Source: Chlorella sorokiniana
Taxonomy: Eukaryota; Chlorophyta; Trebouxiophyceae; Chlorellales; Chlorellaceae
DNA: 64,000 nt
Assembly (NCBI GenBank): GCA_025917655.1
Contig: CP084609.1
Coordinates: 1,488,001-1,552,000 of the forward strand
Direction of reading: 5' to 3'
A program made the translations under genes and the position numbers. How positions within the stretch are numbered: position 1 is the first letter of the stretch; every line of letters begins with the position of its first letter. The notes under the pieces are model-generated. The model was not told where the DNA came from. It was given only the letters and a program-made list of their open reading frames with translations, and searched no databases. Of the stretch, positions 56,444 to 64,000 are shown one piece after another.

Positions 56444-59400
56444 TCAAGTGCAGGCTGGTGTCTCAGCCAGCACGTGCGCTTCCAGCACATCCACCTGCTC
56501 ACGCTTGGCCACCACCACGGGCGGCTTGTACTGCGCCACGCTGGCGCCAGCCTCGTAAGCCAGCTGCCTGCAGAGACAGCAAAGGGTGCATAGTCAAGTG
56601 ACGTGGTGGCGCACTGTGGGTCCTTTCAGCAGGGCCGCCAAGCCCCCAGCCCCTCAGCCCCACAGGGCCCTCCAGCCCGACAGACACCAGCTGCCTCCCT
56701 CGAAGTGCACCTGACAGCCTCAAACGCTCCCTCCGCCACAAGTTTGACTTGCACGCCTGCGATTCTGCCGTTCCGCCGCTCCATGCCGTATACAGGGCAC
56801 ACACGCTGCAGCTCTGCGTCCAACCGTCCTGCCCAGCCCTTCAACTGTGCGACAGCCTCAGGGCTTGCATGTCTGCCCATCGCCGAATGCTGCGCGGCAG
56901 CAGTCTCCAGCTCCCAATACATCACGTATCGGCCAACGCTGTCCCTGCCGCCGCCGATGTGCAGCTCCTCGCGTGCTGCCCACTCCCTTAGCCCGCAAGG
57001 GCCGCCAGGGAGAAGGGCTTGCGCTGCGGCTGTTACCGCCGCCACCACCTCAGCCTCAGACATCTTCTCCCAAACCAGGTTCAGGGCCTGGCCTTGCCGC
57101 CCCTCCACCACCACCTGCACCACCATGGCAGCCATTGGGAAGCTGCAGTGAGGCATGGATCCGCACTGGACAGGCCGTGCTGCCGCAGCCACGCAGGTCG
57201 CACAAGGCAGCTGTTGGGAGGCATGTCTGGTCCGAACAAGCCCGGACCAGCAGCAGCTCGCCTTTGGGGCGCCCTTGTAATGGCCCACACACAGCAGCAC
57301 GTCTCCCATGCGGTACCTGCAGCGGTACAGCATGTGCACAGCGTCAACAACACACGTACGATTTGCTGCACAAACTCCCTGCTGCAGGCAGATCCCATGC
57401 CGCACCTGCTGCACAGCATGGGGGTGGCAGAAAGAGCGAGGCAGGACACGCAGGTGGCCCAGCTCAGCAACCCTTGCCTGAAAAGTCCCATCACGCTGCT
57501 TATAACCAGCTCGTAGCGATGGCTGACCTCCAGCTCATGCATCCTGAAAAAGAGAAATTGAAGTACCACAGTCTAGCTCAGCCTTCCCCACAAAACCTGC
57601 CTGATAAACTAAACTTACGAGCCCCGGGGTGCCGCACCTGACTACGCTGTCGCCAGCCTCCGCATCACTACCTTTGCTGCTGTTTAGGGAATGAACTCAA
57701 AGTAGCAGGCTGCCAGTGAAGGAGGCAGCAAAGCAACCAGGCTATCAAAGAGCCATCGCACGGCTCAGCATAAGATGATGATGGAGTGACAGATGGGCTG
57801 ACTTGGCATGACGACATACAACAGGTTCAACATGTCAGCGGCAGACGTCACCCAGCAATGCCGCCCACCTCCATTAGGGAAGAGCAAGTAGCTCTTACAG
57901 CCGTCCTGCTCCTTCTGGAAAGCTGCATACGTGGCACAGCCCTCATTCGCCCGCCCCTCGCTGTGTGTACCGCTGGGCGGTGCGACGCTTCCCGCCCTCT
58001 GGCCCTCCAGCTTCAGCGCTGCCAAGTCATTGGCCAAGTCTGATGCAGCCGGTGTTGCAGGAGGCGCAGCGCCTGGGCTTGGCGCCACCAAAGCAGCGTT
58101 GCTGCTCGCTGCCACGCTGCTCGCCGTGCCCGCCCCACGGTGCGCTTCGTAAAACTCGACCAGTTCGCTCTGCATGCCGAAAATGCCCTCGGTGGCACCG
58201 TACATGGCGGACAGGAAGGGGCAGGTGGGCAGCAGCTCCCGAAGGTGGGGCACGTACTTGCTCATTGAACCTGCGGCGGGTGCATGGTGAATGTGCTGGC
58301 TGCTTGTCTTGAGTCTGATTGCGTCTTGCGACAAGTGTGACGCAGGTAAGCATGTCTCCAGGGAAGGCCAGGCAGGCTTGCAGCGGCGCGTGGCAGCAGA
58401 CCAGCAAGCCGCCGCAGCGCCCCACCCGTCAGGATGCTGCTCACGTAGCAGAGCCGGGGGAAGAGGCGCTGCAGCAGCCCCGCCGCCCACCGGCGTAAAC
58501 CTGGGGTCAGGAGGAAGGGGGCGGTGGGGGCGCGCATGCGCGGGCAGTTATATCGGCGCACTGAAAGGCGGCTTCACTGACCCAAGGTGTACCTTGCGCG
58601 CCTGAACATGTCCTGCACACTGATCGGCAAGCACAAGCAGGGGCGCCATCCATTTGCAGCTATCCACCACCGCCCCAACACACCCGCTCCAGCTCAGCCG
58701 CCATGTCAGGGCTGGGTGCAAGGCGTGCATCCACAGCAGCCGCGGTGGCCGGTGGCGGCGGGGACAGCGGCGGGCCTAGTGCGGCGCTGCCCCCAAGCCA
58801 CGAGAAGCAGCGGCCGCCGGCCAGGTCAGCCATCAGCTGGGTCCAGTGGTCTGTGAGGATGTTCACAGCCAGCACCAGGTTGGCGCCAAAGATGTCTGCA
58901 GGATGAGGCAGCGCTCCCGGGAGGGGCGGCACAGGGGCAGCAAGACATCCTGTTGAACCCGCCGGCAGCAGCAAGGGTAGGAGGGCAGGATGCCGGCGGG
59001 CCGGCCCAGCTGGCGCCCTGCCTCGGCGACTCTGCAAGTGGCATCGCCGCGCAGAACGCGGCCAGCAACAAAAACAGGTTGGCAGGGTGGCTTGGCAACA
59101 GAAACAGGTCGCAGCCGGCTTGCAGCAGCACTGGGCCAGCTCAGCAGCGCACCGCTGATGGCGGTGACCTCCGCACGCCGCGCCAGCGCGCACAGCCAGT
59201 GCAGGTAGTAGCAGGTGCGGGCGTCCCCAGAGGACAGGACCACCTCCACGGGGCTCAGCCCGCCCGTGCGCATGCCCTCTGCAACAGGGTTGCTGCTGAC
59301 AGCGGCGACGGCGGCGCAGGGCCAGCCGTGTTGGCAAAGGGGCATGGCTGGCAGGGCAGCGCTGCCGCCCGCCCATGCAGGCAGCACCCCGGCATGGTTC

Positions 59401-60374
59401 TGCTACAGTGCAGCCATGCCGTCGCCGCCTCACCCCTCCATCGCCAGCATGCGGCGCATGTTGACGCTGGAGGCAGGCCCCACGGTTGCGCCAACTGGCA
59501 GCGTCTGCGCCAGCGGGAGGGGGCAACGACCGTTCCTCAATGATATCATACAGGGAGCTGAAATCATCTGGAAGTAGGCGCAGCTGGCTGTACGGCCCGC
59601 AATGAGTGCATTGAGGCGGGACATGCGGCCCGAGCGCTGCGCCTCACCTCCACCTCCCGAGCAAATGAAAAGGAGAGCGTCTTGCCTGCAGCGGCATCAG
59701 GGGCCATAACCTGGCAAGCCTGTTGCACCAGGCTGAAGGCCTGCAGCATGCGGGGCGTTGGAGCAGCATGGGCGGGTGCAAGCGAGGGCAACAGAGGTCT
59801 CGGCGGAGACGAGTGCACATGTACAGAGCAGGCGTGAGAGGAGTGCCTGCATGTGGCAGCAGGGGCGCCTTGCACAACCCCGCCTCGCCTGCATGATGCC
59901 CTGTAACGATGCCATGCTGGCAGGGAAGTGCTTTGAGGCGCCCGTGGTACCGCTGGTGCACCAAAAGGCGTAGGCCGGCCCAGCGCCAGTCAGCTCAGCC
60001 ACAGCGGCGTCCCAGCGATGCCGTGCTTGCGGGTCAGCGGCGTCCACCTCACGCCCCGCACCAAGCGCCGCTTCAATGGTAGGCGCGTAGTCGGCAAAGG
60101 TGGTGAGGGGCAGGCTGTGCAGGAGGTCCTCAGGGGATATGGCAGAATTGTTGAGATTGCTGGGCGCACCCGCTTCTTCTGTGCTTGCGCGTGTGGCGGC
60201 TGCCCCGTCGCCGCTGTTCAGGCCACGGCCACAAGCCGCTTGCACCCAATCCTGCGGCACCTCTACACCGTGGCGCTGAAGAGTCGCCACCTTGCTATGG
60301 GTTCCCAGGAGGCGCCTAATCACAGCCCGCTGGTGAACCTCGGGCGCCTCACAAGCTGCGAGAAAGGCCTCCAT
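56444..60374 (-). CDS. GH3-family acyl-acid amido synthetase
   Basis: GH3 enzymes adenylate a small carboxylic acid (auxin, jasmonate or benzoate types) and join it to an amino acid. The start at 60374 gives MEAFLAACEAPEVHQRAVIR. The ATP-binding block is FWCTSGTTGASKHFP (about 59930-59970), where land-plant GH3 has SSGTS. Next are RMLQAFSLVQQACQVMAPDA, DARTCYYLHWLCALARRAEV, IFGANLVLAVNILTDHWTQL (about 58850) and RLFPRLCYVSSILTG (about 58450). The second nucleotide-binding block is PFLSAMYGATEGIFGMQ (about 58170-58220), where plants have Y.SSEG.FG. Then come LEVSHRYELVISS (about 57510), YRCRYRMGDVLLCVGHYKGA (about 57300) and a C-terminal domain ending QLAYEAGASVAQYKPPVVVA with stop at 56444. 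About ten exons. Substrate cannot be read from sequence. Confidence 0.85.
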
Positions 60375-60967
60375 CAACTTGTCTGTTAATCACAAATGCT
60401 GCTCGCGCGCTCCAAGGGGAGAGGAAGGTATGCACGCAGCACAGCGGCCCAGGGGTTGTGGCAACTGGCTGCAGCTGTAATATGGCGCCTGCCAGCCAGC
60501 GCTGGGATATTTCAACAATGCGTGGATTCAACCAGGAGCGCATGGAAGGTGTAGTCCAGCGAGGTCCGCAAACGATAGCGCATCTGCCACCTGGCGGCTT
60601 CTGAGCTGCCGAGCCTGCCGAGCAGCACCGACTGCACCAATCAACACCTGCTGCACATGACAATAAGAGGCAATCCATGTGTGTTGTTCTAAAGCCCCCA
60701 TGCTACCCCAGATATGCTATCATAAAAAACAAAGGCCAAAACAAAGGCGGCCTGTACGGCCAATCAAAAGGAAGGTGTACAGAGGAGTATAGAAGGGAAC
60801 TCAAAAGCCATAGAAGGTGCAGTGTTGAAAGTGAATTGCAAGTCATGAAGTACAAAACTGACGGCAATAATGCAAGCAGGTAATTGACTGCTCACTCCCT
60901 TCGGCGCTTCAGAACGTCGGCGGCTTAGCAGGTGCCGCTTGAGCGCTCCAGCGTGCCGGCCACAGAC
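60375..60967. other. Intergenic region between tandem minus-strand genes
   Basis: About 590 bp with the promoter of the GH3 gene and the 3' UTR of the GDPD gene. The part 60700-60900 is strikingly A-rich for this genome. No gene was recognised. Confidence 0.45.
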
Positions 60968-62441
60968 TCACTTGCTCAGGTAGCTGGCGAGGCTGCCCAC
61001 ATGGTCAGAAAAGCCGCCATCCACGCCAATCTCTGCATCGGAAGAGGGCCAGCCGCGGGATGTGAACAGCGCGTGGAAGGTGCGCCGCCTGTACCTCGCG
61101 CTGCAAGGCGTCTCGGCACCTGCTGCGCTGTCAACCTGAGGATCCGCGGCCAGCAGCCGTCGGTGTCTCACCCTTGAAGAACAGGTCAAACTCCTTGTCG
61201 GCATCAGCCTGGAAGTCGAACGGCAGGTAGCCGCTGTTGTCGGGCGCCTGCATTCGGGATGGCAGGTCGTGAGGGGCGGGCTATGGGCGGTCAGACAAGG
61301 CGAGAGGGTAGCTGGAAGGGATCGACTGAGCAAGTCGGTTTCTTCCACACTCACTTTGGCTCGTTGCGCAGGGTGTAGATGTGCACCTGGAAGCCGGCGT
61401 CTTGCAGGCGCTGCACCAGGCTCTTACCGGTGGGGATGGTCTGCGGGGGGCAGGGGAGCGTTGTCGGCAAGCGTCCACCAGGCCTCAGGAGGCGTCCGGG
61501 CGAGGCAAGCAGAGTGCGACGGGCTGGGAAGAGAGAGGCGGCCCTGCCGCTGGGCGCCCAGCTCACAGAGGTGTTGAGGTAGAGGCCGTCAGCCGTGTAC
61601 TCCACCAGCGTGTTCTTCCAGGGGCCGATGCCGCGGATGCCACGCTGGGCCAGCTGCAAGGGGGCCGCCAGCGCAAGGGGCCAAGGCTGTGGACAGGGCA
61701 TACCATGCTTGCGCACAGGCTGCCGCCCGCGAGTCGAGAGCTTGATGTGTCTGCAGCAGTGCCAACCGGGCGGCGCACCTCCTCCAGCTCCGCGTCTGAG
61801 TCCAGGATGCCGCCGTAGGTGACGTCGCTCTCGTAGGGAACGGGCTGCACGGCAATGGGCGGGTTGCCGTGCGGGTGGCCTTCTGAGCACTCAAAGCCAT
61901 TGGCGAGGAGCCAGTCGATGCAAGTGCAGCTGCAGGCTGGCAAGCCAAGGGCAGGTGGGCAGGCTAGGCAAGCACATGCATGAGGGGTGGCCCCGCCACC
62001 ATGCAGAACGGACCCCACCAGGTCAAACTCGTCGGTCAGGAAGACCAGGGGCAGCTCCGTCTTGTCGGCCACAGCATACAGGTTGCTGCGCTGCAGGAGG
62101 AGGGGAGCGGGTGGTGGCAGCCGTCAGGAAGCAACGGCAAGCGCATGCAGCACGCAGCAGCAGAGCTGCCCTGATGGCTGCGCGAGGGCGTGCGCTTGCC
62201 AGCGGCACATTGGCGGGCGGCGCGCCGCACACGCCGCCCACCTCAAAGGACTGCAGGAAGGCGGGGCGGCGGCGCCAGGCGGGGTGCCCACGGCGCCGGT
62301 GTAGCCGTTGCTGGCCTGCATGGAGTGGACCACACCCCAGCCGGGTTGACCAGCGCCGCCCGCGGCCCGCACACGCGCAATGCTGGGGGCAGAGCGGGCA
62401 GCGCCCACAGCGCCATCAAGAGGCAGCGCGCCGGCCCGCCC

Positions 62442-62472
<31 letters not shown>

Positions 62473-63809
62473 CGCCCTGCCCACCAGCACATCCACAACG
62501 GCCTCGGTGAAGGACTTGCCGTTGAAGCAGGAGAGCTCGAGAGAGTCGTGGAAGGAGGGGTGCTTGGTCTCTGCACCAGGCACGGCGTGGCCTCAGCCAG
62601 GCGGGAGCGAGGCCGCTGCTGCTCGCCCGGCGTCCCAGCAGCTGGCAGGCCGGCCCCTGGGTGTGCCAGCTTGGCAGGCCAGGCTTGCAGCCAGCCGCCG
62701 CCGCCGCTCACCGGGGTAGATGCCGACGGTGCGGGGGCGGACTGCGCGATCTCAATGTATTCCTCCAGCGTGACCAGCTCGAACTGGCCGTTGTACTGCT
62801 GGTCCCTGCAGCAGTACTCAACGGGGAGCTTAGGATGCTGCAAGCGTCATGTCAGGGGCGCGGCAGACACGGCCCACCACGGCCGGCCAGCCACGTAGCA
62901 CCCTGGAGAGAGCTGTCTGCGCAGCAGTTGCAGCGCGACTTACCGGATGGGCACCTGCTGCTTGGCACGCAGGGTCCGCACCTCGTCCAGGGTCAGGTTG
63001 AAGGAAAACACGCCCTGCCACATGCAGGATGGAGGGCAGACGGCTCAATGTGCACGAATGCGTGCCTATGTTGCTGTCCAGGGGGCAGGCTGCTGCCCTG
63101 CCGCCCTGAGATCCTGCCCTGCTCCTCACAGTGTAGTTGAGCCCGTCGATGTTGAAGGTCTGCTCCAGGTCGGGGAACTTCTCCAGAGCATCAGTGCTGG
63201 TACTGAACGAGTGTGTGTTGGAGGGTTGGGGAAGGACAGGAAGAGGGGGGCGCGCGCGGCAGTAAGCAGCTGGGCAACCAAGCACCTGTTGCAGCACCGA
63301 GCACCACGGTGCCAGCAGAGGCAGCAGCAGTCGGGACCCCAGCCTGCGACTCACGCCAGCTCCGGTTCATGGCGGCAGATCAGCTCGCAGTCCTTGGTGG
63401 GCACAACTGCACATGGTGGTTTGGCAGACGGGCCCGACAGCTTATGGCAAATGGGGCGCACCACCCTCCCTTCTACACCTCGGCCAGCTCAAGTGACGGC
63501 GAAGCTGGGCAGCAGCGGCGCACCATCGCACTCGATGAAGTCTGCGCCTTCCTCGATCGCCGCCTGGTAGGCCCGCTCAGTGTGCTCGGGATACACGCCC
63601 GACAGGCCGCGATGGGCTGCAGTGTGACGGGGCAGTCAGCAGAACGATGGATGAAGATGGCATGTGCTGGCTTTAAGGCAGTGAAAGGAACTAAGATGCC
63701 ATCGCTCACCGATAGCATATGGCGGCTCGCCTATCAGCGGCGTGACGGCATGAGCTGGGGCAGCCACGGCAGCAAGAAGGAGGAGAGTGACAGCTGTTGC
63801 CACCGCCAT
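60968..63809 (-). CDS. Secreted glycerophosphodiester phosphodiesterase (GDPD)
   Basis: Hydrolyses glycerophosphodiesters to glycerol-3-phosphate and an alcohol, often for phosphate recovery. The start at 63809 gives a signal peptide ([19 protein letters not shown]). The GDPD core follows: [20 protein letters not shown] and [10 protein letters not shown] (about 63520-63610), then [15 protein letters not shown] (about 63370), [20 protein letters not shown] (about 63160), [20 protein letters not shown] (about 62980), [15 protein letters not shown] (about 62760) and [12 protein letters not shown]. Last are [60 protein letters not shown] and [20 protein letters not shown] before the stop at 60968. 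The HRG catalytic His and the E.D metal ligands are present. About a dozen exons. The long eukaryotic secreted GDPD form fits better than bacterial GlpQ. Confidence 0.92.
62443..62472. repeat. (AC)n microsatellite in a GDPD intron
   Basis: Fifteen AC units after a CCCC run, in an intron of the minus-strand GDPD gene. Confidence 0.9.
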
Positions 63810-64000
63810 CTTTTGCGATAATTTCGATGAATGAGCTAAATAAATTGTATCTGATAGCTGCGAATAAATTGACCAAAGTTCTTCACAATGCTGAAGCATT
63901 TCTAGCGAATTGATCCCCGCTGATGATGCCCACTGAGGATGTCACGGAAGCTGGCGGGCATCCACCGCTAGTTCACCCTCCTCCACATTCACACGAAGTA
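63810..64000. promoter_or_regulatory. Upstream region of the GDPD gene
   Basis: AT-richer DNA that should carry the GDPD promoter and 5' UTR. No defined motif was recognised before the window ends. Confidence 0.4.

Overview
The window is nuclear DNA of a very GC-rich green alga, most likely a trebouxiophyte close to Chlorella. The evidence is: spliced genes with short GT-AG introns, TGTAA poly(A) signals, N-terminal extensions that look like plastid transit peptides on a NusG-like protein and a plastid-type disproportionating enzyme, a kinase starting MGCSQSK, and plant-type families (GH3, GH77, TIP41, TFIIA-gamma). Gene density is high, about one gene per 3 kb outside one repeat block. Left arm, 1-27 kb: a lipid-anchored GAF-PAS-kinase (minus, runs off the left edge), a START-like SRPBCC protein, a one-pass membrane protein with a Cys-rich tail, a secreted PAN/apple-like Cys-rich protein, an unknown protein, a plastid NusG/KOW transcription factor with a large RGG/REGG low-complexity linker, a divergent filamin-RRM-RS splicing-type protein, a 130-residue three-exon protein, and plastid 4-alpha-glucanotransferase. 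Middle, 27-42 kb: ribosomal protein eL6, a DUF1499-like plastid protein, a LARGE/B4GAT1-like GT49 glycosyltransferase, an intact TFIIA gamma gene, and a multi-exon unknown gene carrying a LINE scrap inside a coding exon. Repeat block, 42-54.3 kb: two families of non-LTR retrotransposons (called LINE-A and LINE-B here), two of them with twin-priming inversions, a head-to-tail pair of LINE-B copies and one SINE. An intron-bearing tRNA-Leu(UAA) lies between LINE-A and the first LINE-B copy, and a tRNA-Arg(CCG) follows the SINE at the right edge. All the 3' ends share one architecture: a small hairpin, then 7-10 nt, then TGTAA, then a copy-specific short tandem repeat instead of poly(A). The SINE hairpin keeps the LINE-B loop while every stem pair but the closing one differs, which points to a LINE/SINE partnership. 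Right arm, 54.5-64 kb: TIP41-like PP2A regulator, a GH3-family acyl-amido synthetase, and a secreted glycerophosphodiester phosphodiesterase, all on the minus strand. The genes do not form one pathway; they are a typical mix of housekeeping, plastid and cell-surface functions. A cross-cutting observation is that at least a dozen conserved host genes, including eL6, lose frame by exactly one base inside a G or C run, which looks like a systematic sequencing/assembly defect rather than decay. Exon boundaries below were read by eye from splice motifs and family knowledge; spans are coding spans from start to stop unless stated.
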